This document shows positions 15,721 to 24,318 of a stretch of 64,000 nucleotides of DNA, in pieces. The position numbers and the translations under genes are program-made. The stretch spans positions 11,413-75,412 of the forward strand of contig CAKSIW010000004.1 in NCBI GenBank assembly GCA_934463175.1. Direction: 5' to 3'. The DNA is from an uncultured Clostridia bacterium. Its GTDB lineage: Bacteria; Bacillota; Clostridia; Monoglobales; Monoglobaceae. A model generated the notes under the pieces. That model worked only from the letters and a program-made list of their open reading frames with translations, was not told where the DNA came from and did not search any database. The first letter of the stretch is position 1. Every line of letters starts with the position of its first letter.

Positions 15721-16995
15721 TCACTCCTCAAATCTGATTCGCGCGCTCTTTGCGTGCGCGGTCAGTCCTTCCTTTTCCGCAAAATACGCAACATCTTCAT
15801 ATGCTCTTCCGAGAGCCTCGCGCGTGTAGTAGGTGTATTGTGTTTTCTTCACAAAATCATCAACCGACAGCGGGCTTGAAAATTTTGCAGTACCGCTTGT
15901 CGGCAGTGTGTGGTTTGCTCCCGAAAGATAGTCGCCCAGAGCCTCGGGGCAATTTTTTCCGAGAAACACCGACCCTGCATGGCGAACCGCGTCGAGATAG
16001 TCGAACGGGTTGTCCATGCAAAGCTCAAGATGTTCGGGGGCAAGCTCGTTTGAAGCCTCAACCGCCTCGCGCAGATTGTCTGTGATGATGATTTTCCCGT
16101 TCGTGTCGATTGATTCGCGTGCAATTTCCGCGCGTGCAAGGCTCGGAATCTGCTTTTCAATTTCAAGCTGAACTTTTTTTGCAAGCTCCTCAGAATCGGT
16201 AATCAGAACAGCACTTGCCATTTTGTCATGCTCCGCCTGCGAGAGCAGGTCTGCTGCCGCATATGACGGGTTCACGGTGCTGTCGGCAATAATCAGAATC
16301 TCGCTGGGTCCGGCAATCATATCAATTGAGACCTTGCCGTACACCTGACGCTTTGCCTCCGCAACATATGCGTTTCCCGGCCCGACAATTTTGTCGACCT
16401 TCGGTATGCTTTCGGTGCCGAATGCCAGAGCGGCAATTGCCTGTGCACCGCCAACCTTGAATATTTTGTCAACGCCCGCAATTTTTGCCGCTGCAAGAAT
16501 GACAGGGTTCACACCCCCGTCAGCAGACGGCGGTGTGACCATGACAACATCGCGGCAGCCTGCAATTTTTGCAGGGATTGCGTCCATCAGAACGGTTGAC
16601 GGATATGCCGCCGTGCCGCCCGGAACATAAAGTCCTGCACGGTCAATCGGGATTATTTTCTGACCTGTCACAATTCCGCATTCGTCATTGATGATGAATC
16701 CGCTCCGAACCTGCTTTTCGTGAAATTTTCGGATATTTGCCGCCGCACGGCGCAGAACATCAAGAAATCTCGGCTCAACCGCAGATATTGCATCGCTCTG
16801 CTCCTCTTCGGTCACCAAAAGCGAGTCAAGCTCTGCTCCGTCAAACTTTCTGCAATATTCCAAAAGCGCACGGTCGCCGTTTTGTTTCACGTTTTCCAGA
16901 ATTTCCGATACAACGTTTTCAATGTCGGCACGCGCAGTCTCCCGTGCAAAAAATGCGTCCTTTTCAATTTCGCCGTATTTTATAATTTTAATCAT
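15721..16995 (-). CDS. hisD: HisD, histidinol dehydrogenase
   Basis: 424 residues, the usual length. It oxidises histidinol twice to histidine using NAD+. Visible elements are VPGGTAAYPSTVLM (125-138), GGAQAIAALAFGTESIPKVDKIVGPGNAYV spread over 182-211, and zinc ligands Q253 and H256 (LLSQAEHDK), with the C-terminal GANHTLPTSGTA loop. The start at 16995 is supported by GGAGG 7 nt upstream and lies one base after the hisG stop; codons further upstream inside hisG are not needed. Confidence 0.96.
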   Translation of the reverse strand: MIKIIKYGEIEKDAFFARETARADIENVVSEILENVKQNGDRALLEYCRKFDGAELDSLLVTEEEQSDAISAVEPRFLDVLRRAAANIRKFHEKQVRSGFIINDECGIVTGQKIIPIDRAGLYVPGGTAAYPSTVLMDAIPAKIAGCRDVVMVTPPSADGGVNPVILAAAKIAGVDKIFKVGGAQAIAALAFGTESIPKVDKIVGPGNAYVAEAKRQVYGKVSIDMIAGPSEILIIADSTVNPSYAAADLLSQAEHDKMASAVLITDSEELAKKVQLEIEKQIPSLARAEIARESIDTNGKIIITDNLREAVEASNELAPEHLELCMDNPFDYLDAVRHAGSVFLGKNCPEALGDYLSGANHTLPTSGTAKFSSPLSVDDFVKKTQYTYYTREALGRAYEDVAYFAEKEGLTAHAKSARIRFEE

Positions 16996-16996
16996 T

Positions 16997-17635
16997 TTAC
17001 GCCTCCGTAAGCCTGCGCAGAGACTGCGCAATTTTTTCGATTTCGCCGCCCGCAAATTTGAAGCTTGCTTTGTTTGAAATCAGTCTCGCACTGATGTCAA
17101 CAATGCTTTCGACAACCTCAAGGTTGTTTTCCCTGAGCGTTGTTCCCGTCTCGACAATGTCAACAATGACGTCCGAAAGTCCGAGCAGCGGAGCAATTTC
17201 GATTGAACCGTTGAGATGAATGATGTCAATGTCTCTGCCCTGCTCCGCATAGAATTGCTTTGCAATGCGCGAAAACTTTGTTGCAACACGGAGCGTTCTC
17301 TGCCTGTTGTCAAAAAAGCCCTTTTTTGCGGCAACCGCCATGCGGCATTTTCCGATTCCGAGATTCAGCAGCTCATATACGTCGGGTTCATATTCAAGCA
17401 GAATGTCCTTTCCGGCAACGCCTATGTCAGCCGCGCCGCGTTCGACATATATTGCAACATCGGACGGCTTGACCCAGAAATATCTCACACCGAGAGAGGT
17501 GTTTTCAAACACAAGCTTTCGGCTTTCGCTGAGAATTTCGGGACATTCATAGCCCGATTCGGCAAACATTTTATAGACCTTCTCGCCCAGCCTGCCCTTG
17601 GGCAATGCAATGTTAAGCATTTTATCCAATTTCAT
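16997..17635 (-). CDS. hisG: HisG, short-form ATP phosphoribosyltransferase
   Basis: 212 residues, lacking the C-terminal regulatory ACT-like domain of long HisG, which is why a HisZ partner is needed. MLNIALPKGRLGE, GxAGKDIL and the PRPP loop DIVETGTTLREN are diagnostic. It catalyses the first committed step, joining ATP and PRPP. The ATG at 17635 has GGGAGG 4 nt upstream; a second in-frame ATG at 17620, placed right after the hisZ stop, is also plausible and would give the shorter, more usual N-terminus. It overlaps the end of hisZ. Confidence 0.93.
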   Translation of the reverse strand: MKLDKMLNIALPKGRLGEKVYKMFAESGYECPEILSESRKLVFENTSLGVRYFWVKPSDVAIYVERGAADIGVAGKDILLEYEPDVYELLNLGIGKCRMAVAAKKGFFDNRQRTLRVATKFSRIAKQFYAEQGRDIDIIHLNGSIEIAPLLGLSDVIVDIVETGTTLRENNLEVVESIVDISARLISNKASFKFAGGEIEKIAQSLRRLTEA

Positions 17636-18737
17636 CAAGCCTCCCGTTTTGATATTTCAAGACCCGTCTGCAACGGAGCTTTTCGGGCAGAGCGTGCTGA
17701 ACGGAAACATCTGCACCCTCTGCGCGGAGCCGCTGTGCCGCCGCAAAAATTTCTTTGGCGTCTGTGCTTTCTCCGCAGAGCAGAACCGTGTCAACGTCAA
17801 AGCCGCAGTCCGTCTCCGTTCTGTCCAGCATGTCGAGATATACGGCAAAACCGATTGCGCCGGCCTTTTTATTCATTTTTTTCATCAGAATGTCATATTG
17901 TCCGCCCGAGAGAATGCCTGTCGGAATGCCGTTTATGAATCCGCGGAAAACAATTCCGTTGTAGTAGTTCGTGTCGTGAATGACCGAAAAATCAATGCGA
18001 AGCCTGTCGGAGAGACCACATGACGAGAGGTTTTCAAAAAGCCCGGAGAGACAGCGCACGTCATTTTCCGCGGCTGTGCCGTGCATAAGCTCCGAGAGAC
18101 GCGGCAGAACCTCGGCGGCAGTGCCCGAAAGCTCCGCAAGTCCGCAGATGCGCGCCGCTGCCGCATCGTCGGTGTTTTCACTGCGGCATATGGTGCGGAT
18201 TTCGCATGCGTTCTTTTCTGAAACGCACTTAATGATTCTGCGCTTTGTCTCCTCCGTGACACCGAGCAGGTCTGTTGCCGCAGAGACAATGCCCATGTGA
18301 GAAATATCGAGAATGTAGTCCTCTGAAATGCAGCTGAGACTTTCGGCTGCAAGAGCAACGACCTCACATATGCAAAGGTCGTCAATGCTTCCGATGCATT
18401 CAAGACCTGTCTGCATGATTTCGCGGAAGGAACGCGAATTTTTTGACACACGGTATACGTTTTCGTCATAGTATACCTTTTTCACATATCCGCAGACATC
18501 GCCGCTGTTTTTGATAATCGACAGTGTCACGTCGGGCTTAAGAGCAAGCAGCCGCCCGTCCGTGTCGGTGAAGGTGATGACATTGTCCGACACCAAAAAA
18601 TCCTTGTTGCGTGCGTAAAGGTCATATTCTTCAAACTTGCTCATTCTGTATGGCTCATATCCGTATTTGCGGTAGAGTCTCCGCAAAGCCAGCACAGCCT
18701 TTTCTTCATTTCGGAGCACCGAATCGTCAATTTTCAT
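17622..18737 (-). CDS. hisZ: HisZ, ATP phosphoribosyltransferase regulatory subunit
   Basis: 371 residues, a catalytically inert relative of histidyl-tRNA synthetase. The class II core is recognisable (FEEYDLY, RLLALKPDVTLSI, RSFREIMQTGLECIG) and YYNGIVFRGFI plus GGQYDILM correspond to HisRS motifs, but no anticodon-binding domain of full length is present. HisZ assembles with short HisG and confers histidine feedback. It is the first gene of the operon, with GGGAGGA 9 nt before its ATG. The gene order HisZ first is typical for Clostridia. Confidence 0.92.
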   Translation of the reverse strand: MKIDDSVLRNEEKAVLALRRLYRKYGYEPYRMSKFEEYDLYARNKDFLVSDNVITFTDTDGRLLALKPDVTLSIIKNSGDVCGYVKKVYYDENVYRVSKNSRSFREIMQTGLECIGSIDDLCICEVVALAAESLSCISEDYILDISHMGIVSAATDLLGVTEETKRRIIKCVSEKNACEIRTICRSENTDDAAAARICGLAELSGTAAEVLPRLSELMHGTAAENDVRCLSGLFENLSSCGLSDRLRIDFSVIHDTNYYNGIVFRGFINGIPTGILSGGQYDILMKKMNKKAGAIGFAVYLDMLDRTETDCGFDVDTVLLCGESTDAKEIFAAAQRLRAEGADVSVQHALPEKLRCRRVLKYQNGRLDEIG

Positions 18738-18773
18738 ATGCGCGTCCTCCCGTAGTTTTAATTTTACTTTAAC

Positions 18774-18802
18774 AGTTTACCACATTAAAGCGATAAAGTC
18801 AA
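18774..18802 (-). promoter_or_regulatory. Promoter of the histidine operon
   Basis: Minus strand: TTGACT (18802-18797), 17-nt spacer ending in TGTGG, TAAACT (18779-18774). The leader before hisZ is only about 30 nt, so neither a histidine T-box nor a peptide attenuator fits between promoter and gene. Confidence 0.7.
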
Positions 18803-18990
18803 TAGAGTATGAAAAATTTTTTTTGGGACAGTAAAGCATTTTTTACTGCTGAAAGCGTTTTTGAAAGGAGGTGCGGCTGCCCTTGCTATGAGGAAAGCCG
18901 CACCTTGCGGCAATCGGCACCGCAGGGGGGGCTCAGGAGGGAGAAAATGCGGCTCAGAAGAAACTGTTATCCGCATAAACTTATATAATG
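18803..18990. other. GC-rich hairpin-forming intergenic region
   Basis: Between the his promoter and the MATE terminator. On the plus strand AAAGGAGGTG (18864-18873) begins a perfect 9-bp stem, GGTGCGGCT (18870-18878) with AGCCGCACC (18896-18904), followed by TGCGG (18906-18910) with CCGCA (18920-18924). The heptamer GGCTCAG occurs twice (near 18930 and 18951). A 50-codon open frame from 18888 exists but its composition looks non-coding. Function unknown. Confidence 0.4.
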
Positions 18991-19030
18991 AAAAAAGGAA
19001 AACAGCTGAAAAGAGTTGTTTTCCTTTTTT
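18991..19030 (-). terminator. Terminator of the MATE gene
   Basis: A-rich and T-rich arms around GGAAAACA (18997-19004) and TGTTTTCC (19017-19024) give a 14-bp stem with T-runs on both strands; it serves the minus-strand MATE gene. Confidence 0.8.
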
Positions 19031-19095
19031 TAAAATATGAGTAAACACATGAGCCTGTTAAGCGTAAAGCACTGACGGCGTACGGGGGAAATGCT

Positions 19096-20430
19096 TCATA
19101 AAGCATTGTCAGCATCGGGCAGTGAGGCTGTGTATTTTTTAATGAGTGCTGCGGCACAGAACATAACCGTCAGTTCTGTAATCGGCATGGCAAGCCATAA
19201 GGAATCCGCGCCGGCTGCCGCAGGCAGAATTAAAATTAAAATTCCGCTTATGACAAGTCCTCTTGCCACTGACACGACAAATGCCGCTTTCGGCTTCATA
19301 ATTGCCTGAAAATAGTAGGCGGAGAAAATGTTAAACGGCAGCAGCAGAAACGAAAGCGCATATGTTCGGATAATCGGCGGTGCAATGCTTAATATCTTCT
19401 CTGTCGGATTCATAAAAATGCGTATATACAGATTCGGACAGGTCATGCTGAGCGCAGTCCAGAATATTCCGAAAAACGCTGTTGTTATCAGTGCAAGACG
19501 AAGAGCTTCTTTAATTCTCTCTCCGTTTTTTGCTCCGCAGTTTGTGGAGATTATAGGCTGAGCCGCCTGACCCACGCTGTATGCACAGCACTGAACAAAG
19601 GTGCTGACCTGAATAACCGGACCGTAGACCGCCAGTGCGTCAGCACCGAGATACTCCATAATCTGCCTGTTGAAAAGCACCGTGAGAATGCCCATTGCAA
19701 CATCAATGAAGAAGGTGGAAAAGCCCATGACGGAAATCTCGCGAAGCTTGACGGTCAGCCTTTTCGGTCTAATCAGGCGGAGTGTATTTTTACGGCTTGC
19801 AAAGTGTGTAAGCATAACGGCAAAGGATATAGCAGAGCCTATGGCTGTTGCGAGTCCTGCGCCGTATATACCCATATTGCAGGAAAAAACAAAGAAGTAA
19901 TCGCCGCAAACGTTGAAAGCACCTCCCGACAGCACGCCCAGGGTTGCAAGCCCGGGGTTTTTGTCATTTCTCAAAAATGCCGCAAGCATCTGATTGAACA
20001 GGAACAGCGGAAACACCCGTTTGATGGGGCGCATATATTCATGAGCCAATGCAAGTAGTGATTCATCTGCGCCGAAAAATGAAAGGACGGGACGTTCAAA
20101 AGCCAGCACTCCCACCCACGATATGAGGGAAAGGACAACAGAGCCTGTGACCGCTGCCGTAAAATATTGATTTTCGCAGCCGTTTTCGCTGCCGCCGCGT
20201 TTGGCACTGAAGATGACACTGCCGCCGATGCCCTTCAAAAGACCGAGACTGTATATGATATTCCACACGGGAGCGACAACCGCAAGGGCAGCCGTTCCCT
20301 CGGGACCGTGATACTGTCCGACCATTGCCGTATCCACAATGGAGTAGACAGATGTGATCATGGCACTGGCGAAAGCGGCAGCCAGATATTTGAAATACAT
20401 TGACTTGATTTTACCGTTCAGAAAATCCAC
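19096..20430 (-). CDS. MATE-family multidrug/cation exporter
   Basis: 444 residues with about twelve hydrophobic segments in two MatE halves; SMYFKYLAAAFASAMITSVYSIVDTAMVGQ near the start has the family's first-helix pattern (read as short blocks), and GPEGTAALAVVAPVW is the typical loop-2 motif. MATE proteins expel drugs or metabolites using Na+ or H+ gradients; the substrate is unknown. The GTG at 20430 is chosen because AAGAGGAA lies 5 nt upstream; an internal ATG 11 codons later is an alternative. Codons further upstream would run through the leader terminator. Expression is probably controlled by the attenuator described at 20503-20569. Confidence 0.88.
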   Translation of the reverse strand: MDFLNGKIKSMYFKYLAAAFASAMITSVYSIVDTAMVGQYHGPEGTAALAVVAPVWNIIYSLGLLKGIGGSVIFSAKRGGSENGCENQYFTAAVTGSVVLSLISWVGVLAFERPVLSFFGADESLLALAHEYMRPIKRVFPLFLFNQMLAAFLRNDKNPGLATLGVLSGGAFNVCGDYFFVFSCNMGIYGAGLATAIGSAISFAVMLTHFASRKNTLRLIRPKRLTVKLREISVMGFSTFFIDVAMGILTVLFNRQIMEYLGADALAVYGPVIQVSTFVQCCAYSVGQAAQPIISTNCGAKNGERIKEALRLALITTAFFGIFWTALSMTCPNLYIRIFMNPTEKILSIAPPIIRTYALSFLLLPFNIFSAYYFQAIMKPKAAFVVSVARGLVISGILILILPAAAGADSLWLAMPITELTVMFCAAALIKKYTASLPDADNAL

Positions 20431-20502
20431 GGTTATTCCTCTTTTGCGTATTCGGGTCTCGCAGGCTGTCCGCGTCTGACTTAACCGGCGTAAATCAGGC
20501 TG

Positions 20503-20552
20503 TAAAAAAGCCGGACAAGGAACAGACATCTCAGTCTGCGCCTTATCCGGCT
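20503..20552 (-). terminator. Leader terminator (attenuator) upstream of the MATE gene
   Basis: Minus strand: AGCCGGATAAGG (20552-20541) pairs with CCTTGTCCGGCT (20520-20509), enclosing a second CAGAC/GTCTG hairpin; six T follow (complement of 20503-20508). It lies between promoter and gene, so transcription of the exporter must read through it. Confidence 0.8.
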
Positions 20553-20569
20553 GTTGTTTCTCTGAACAA
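20543..20569 (-). CDS. Putative MATE leader peptide (8 residues)
   Basis: A TTG start (20569-20567) lies 4 nt after GGAGGG (20579-20574) and opens an 8-codon frame, MFRETTAG, whose TAA (20545-20543) lies inside the 5' arm of the leader terminator. A ribosome stalled here would block the hairpin and let transcription continue, the known logic of antibiotic-inducible attenuators. The role is inferred from geometry only. Confidence 0.45.
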   Translation of the reverse strand: MFRETTAG

Positions 20570-20593
20570 CCCGCCCTCCGAGCGATTATTGCT

Positions 20594-20622
20594 ATAATAT
20601 CAGAAACATATGCAAATGTCAA
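20594..20622 (-). promoter_or_regulatory. MATE promoter
   Basis: Minus strand: TTGACA (20622-20617), 17-nt spacer, TATTAT (20599-20594). It drives a leader of about 155 nt. Confidence 0.75.
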
Positions 20623-20660
20623 TAGCATTGCGGAATTTAATCAAAAAATTTGCAAAAAAG

Positions 20661-22592
20661 CTATTCCAATTCAAACGCACCCGTATACAGCTGATAGTAT
20701 TTTCCCTTTTCGGCAATAAGCTGTTCGTGGTTTCCGCGTTCAATGATTCTTCCCTGCTCCAGAACGAGGATAACATCGGCGTTCTGAATCGTTGAAAGCC
20801 TGTGTGCAATCACAAACACGGTTCTTCCCTTCATCAGAGAATCCATGCCGTCCTGAACGATTTTTTCGGTTCTTGTGTCAATGCTTGACGTTGCCTCGTC
20901 AAGAATCATCACGGGCGGGTCTGCAACGGCGGCACGTGCAATTGAAATCAGCTGCCGCTGTCCCTGCGACAGTCCTGCGCCGCCGTCACGTAAAACGGTG
21001 TCATAGCCGTCGGGCAGCATTCTGATGAAGCCGTCCGCATTTGCAAGACGCGCTGCGGCAAACACCTCTTCATCGGTCGCGTCAAGCTTTCCGTAGCGTA
21101 TGTTCTCCATCACTGTTCCCGTGAACAGATTTGTGTCCTGAAGAACCATGCCGAGAGACCGTCTGAGATCCTCTTTTTTAATTTTGTTAATGTTGATTCC
21201 GTCATAGCGGATTTTTCCGTCCGCAATGTCGTAAAATCGGTTAATCAGATTGGTTATTGTTGTTTTTCCTGCTCCCGTTGCACCGACAAACGCAATCTTC
21301 TGACCCGGCTCGGCATATATCGAGACATCGTGAAGCACAATCTTTTCATCGGTATATCCGAAATCAACCTCAGTCAGCCGAACATCGCCCGCAAGAGGAG
21401 TGTAGGTCACACTGCCGTCAGCCGAGTGGGGGTGCTTCCATGCCCAAAGCCCCGTGCGTTCTTTGGTCTCACATATCCCGCCGCCGCGCATTTCGGCATT
21501 CACAAGCGTAACATAGCCGCTGTCCTGCTCGGGTTCTTCGTCAATCAGTTCAAAAATACGTTCCGCACCTGCAAGTGCCATAATAACCGCGTTGAGCTGC
21601 TGTGCGATCTGACTGAGCGGCATGGTGAAGCTCTTGCTGAGCTGAAGGAATGCCGCAATCGTGCCGACAGTGATTCCGCCTGCTGCCACGCCGCTTCCCA
21701 GTGCAACATTCGGAACGCCGGCAATTGTCAGCGCGCCTCCGATCATCGCAAGCAGAACATACTGCAAATGACCCATGTTGCCCATGATCGGCATTAGAAT
21801 ATTTGCATATATATTCGCCTTGGTCGCGTTGCTGCAAAGCTCACCGTTCAGCGCGTCAAAATCAGCCTTTGCTTTGTCCTCATGGCAGAACACCTTGACA
21901 ACCTTCTGCCCGTTGATCATTTCCTCAATGAAGCCGTTAACCTCACCGAGGGACTTCTGCTGTTTTATGAAATATTTTGCGCTGCCGCCTGTCACTGTCT
22001 TGCTGACCCTCATCATAATGACGAGTACTGCAAAAACAACAAGGGTGAGCGGTATGCTTGTTGTTATCATTGCAAAGAACACCGAAATAATTGTGAACAG
22101 AGACGAAAAACCCTGCGGAAGGCTCTGCGCAATCATCTGACGCAGAGTGTCGGTGTCGTTGGTATATCGGCTCATGATGTCGCCGTGCGAATGAGTGTCG
22201 AAATATTTAATCGGCAGCTTTTGCATATGCGAAAACATTTTGTCGCGGATTTCCTTCAGGACGCCCTGCGCAACCGTAACCATGATTCTGTTATATAAAT
22301 ATATTGAAACAATTCCGGCGAGATATATCCCCGCCATTTTCGCAATTGCACCCAAAAGCGGCATGAAATCGGGACTGCTTTGCGTCAGCATGGGGGTTAT
22401 ATAATCGTCAATAACGCTCTGAATGAACAGTGAGCCGTACACTCCCGCAAGAGCGTTGATGATTATGAACACAAGCACCGCAAGGAAATGCAGCTTATAG
22501 TCGCGGAATATGATTGAAAGCAGACGTTTTGCCGTTCTTGCGCCGTCCTTCGGACCTCTGCCCGTGAATCCCTTTCCTCTGTTAACATTCAT
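20661..22592 (-). CDS. ABC exporter subunit with canonical ATPase site (TM288/BmrD-like)
   Basis: 643 residues: an N-terminal extension, six membrane helices (about 35-350) and an ATPase domain (about 400-643). Walker A GATGAGKTT, signature LSQGQRQ, Walker B VMILDEATSSID with the catalytic glutamate, and the switch histidine (VIAHRLSTI) are all canonical. It pairs with the degenerate subunit encoded just upstream to form a heterodimeric multidrug-type exporter in the membrane. GGAGGAG precedes the ATG at 22592, which lies inside the last codons of the partner gene (11-nt overlap). The insertion of about 25 residues between the transmembrane part and the ATPase (around GGGICETKERTG) is unusual in position. 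Confidence 0.9.
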   Translation of the reverse strand: MNVNRGKGFTGRGPKDGARTAKRLLSIIFRDYKLHFLAVLVFIIINALAGVYGSLFIQSVIDDYITPMLTQSSPDFMPLLGAIAKMAGIYLAGIVSIYLYNRIMVTVAQGVLKEIRDKMFSHMQKLPIKYFDTHSHGDIMSRYTNDTDTLRQMIAQSLPQGFSSLFTIISVFFAMITTSIPLTLVVFAVLVIMMRVSKTVTGGSAKYFIKQQKSLGEVNGFIEEMINGQKVVKVFCHEDKAKADFDALNGELCSNATKANIYANILMPIMGNMGHLQYVLLAMIGGALTIAGVPNVALGSGVAAGGITVGTIAAFLQLSKSFTMPLSQIAQQLNAVIMALAGAERIFELIDEEPEQDSGYVTLVNAEMRGGGICETKERTGLWAWKHPHSADGSVTYTPLAGDVRLTEVDFGYTDEKIVLHDVSIYAEPGQKIAFVGATGAGKTTITNLINRFYDIADGKIRYDGININKIKKEDLRRSLGMVLQDTNLFTGTVMENIRYGKLDATDEEVFAAARLANADGFIRMLPDGYDTVLRDGGAGLSQGQRQLISIARAAVADPPVMILDEATSSIDTRTEKIVQDGMDSLMKGRTVFVIAHRLSTIQNADVILVLEQGRIIERGNHEQLIAEKGKYYQLYTGAFELE

Positions 22593-24318
22593 CGCTTTCT
22601 CCTCCCTTCTGCTGTGAGAAATAAACCTCTCGATATATCGCATTGCTCTTCAGAAGCTCCTCATGCGTGCCGAAGGCGTCAACTCTGCCGTCGTCCAGCA
22701 CGATGATTCGGTCGGCATTTTCAACCGAGGCAACTCTCTGAGCAATGATGATTTTTGTTGTGTCGGGGATTTCCTCGGCAAATGCCCGTCTTATCAGGCG
22801 GTCGGTCTTTGTGTCAACCGCACTTGTCGAGTCGTCCAGAATCAGAATTTTCGGATTCTTCAGCAGCGCACGCGCAATGCACAGCCTCTGACGCTGACCG
22901 CCCGAAACATTCGCGCCGCCCTGCTCAATATACGTGTCATAGCCGTCGGGAAAGCTTCTTATAAATTCGTCTGCCTGTGCAAGAGTGCATGCGTGTATCA
23001 TCTCATCATCCGAGGCGTTTTCGTTGCCCCAGCGCAGGTTTTCCTTTATCGTACCCGAAAACAGCTGATTTTTCTGAAGAACCATTGCAACGCTGTCACG
23101 CAGCGCGCGGAGGCTGTATTCACGGACATCGCGTCCGCCGACCGTCAGCTTTCCGTCCGTGACATCATAAAGTCTCGGAATGAGTTGAACAAGGGTGGTT
23201 TTTGCACTGCCGGTGCCGCCGATGATTCCGATTGTCTCACCCGATTTGATGTCAAGGCTGATGTTTCTGAGACATAGGTTATCCATGCTGCCTGAATAGC
23301 TGAAGCTGACATTTTCAAAGCTCACCGAGCCGTCCGCAAGCTCGCCGATTCCCTCCGCACCGTCCGTGAGGTCGCTTTTTTCGTCAAGAACCTCAACAAT
23401 TCTTTCAGCCGAGGCTCTTGAAATCGTAATCATGACAAACACCATCGAAAAGCCCATGAGACTCATCAGAATCTGCATTGCATATGTCACAAGGCTGATG
23501 AGATCGCCGTCTGTCATTGAACCGCCGACAATCGCGTGCGCCCCGAACCATGAAATCAGCAGCATACAGGAATACATTGAAAACTGCATGAGCGGTGAGT
23601 TGAAGGCGAGAATTTTTTCGGCACGGCTGAAGCTGCGGTATATGTCCTCGGAAACACTCTCAAACTTTTTTTCTTCAAAATCCTCCCTGACAAACGATTT
23701 GACAACGCGGATTCCGTGCAGATTTTCTCGCACAACGCGGTTCAGCTTGTCATAGGTTCTGAAAACGCGTTCAAAAATCGGGTGAGCGTTTTTGATTATC
23801 ACATAAAGCCCGATTGCCAGAATCGGCACAACTGCCAAAAACACAAGAGATATGCCGTGGTTGACATAGAACGCCATGGCAAGCGAAAATGCGAGCATAA
23901 CGGGACAGCGGACCGCAACGCGGATTATCATCTGATAGGAATTTTGCAGATTGGTGACGTCGGTTGTGAGTCTTGTGACAAGGCTTGCCGCCGAAAAGCG
24001 GTCAATGTTTGTGAATGAAAAATCCTGAATCGACCAAAACATTTTTTCCCGCAGATTCTTTGCAAAGCCCGATGACGCAATTGCGGCATATCTTCCCGAC
24101 ATTGCACCGCAGAACATGGACAGCACAACAAGCAGAATCAGAATGCCGCTTGCGGCAAGGGTATACCGCATATCGCTTTTGCGTATGCCGAAATCAATGA
24201 TTTTTCCCATAACAAACGGAATCATAACCTCAAGAATAACCTCGCCCGTGACAAAAACAGGCGCAAGAATTGACGGCTTTTTATATTCGCCGATGCATTG
24301 TGAAAGCTTTTTAATCAT
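22582..24318 (-). CDS. ABC exporter subunit with degenerate ATPase site (TM287/BmrC-like)
   Basis: 578 residues: six membrane helices (about 15-300) and an ATPase domain (about 330-578). Walker A is GGTGSAKTT (367-375), with alanine replacing the usual glycine at 372. Walker B ends ILILDD (491-496), so the catalytic glutamate is aspartate. The switch histidine is glutamine (Q527, IIAQRVAS). The signature VSGGQRQ (471-477) is intact. This pattern is that of the non-catalytic half of heterodimeric exporters such as TM287/288. Start ATG overlaps the MarR stop by 4 nt, so regulator and exporter are one operon. Confidence 0.9.
   Translation of the reverse strand: MIKKLSQCIGEYKKPSILAPVFVTGEVILEVMIPFVMGKIIDFGIRKSDMRYTLAASGILILLVVLSMFCGAMSGRYAAIASSGFAKNLREKMFWSIQDFSFTNIDRFSAASLVTRLTTDVTNLQNSYQMIIRVAVRCPVMLAFSLAMAFYVNHGISLVFLAVVPILAIGLYVIIKNAHPIFERVFRTYDKLNRVVRENLHGIRVVKSFVREDFEEKKFESVSEDIYRSFSRAEKILAFNSPLMQFSMYSCMLLISWFGAHAIVGGSMTDGDLISLVTYAMQILMSLMGFSMVFVMITISRASAERIVEVLDEKSDLTDGAEGIGELADGSVSFENVSFSYSGSMDNLCLRNISLDIKSGETIGIIGGTGSAKTTLVQLIPRLYDVTDGKLTVGGRDVREYSLRALRDSVAMVLQKNQLFSGTIKENLRWGNENASDDEMIHACTLAQADEFIRSFPDGYDTYIEQGGANVSGGQRQRLCIARALLKNPKILILDDSTSAVDTKTDRLIRRAFAEEIPDTTKIIIAQRVASVENADRIIVLDDGRVDAFGTHEELLKSNAIYREVYFSQQKGGESDEC

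Noticed and set aside
18888..19040. 50-codon frame preceded by AAAGGAGGTG
   Set aside because: The ribosome site is 14 nt from the ATG, the frame runs through the MATE terminator, and the peptide is Gly/Arg-rich without any likeness to known proteins.
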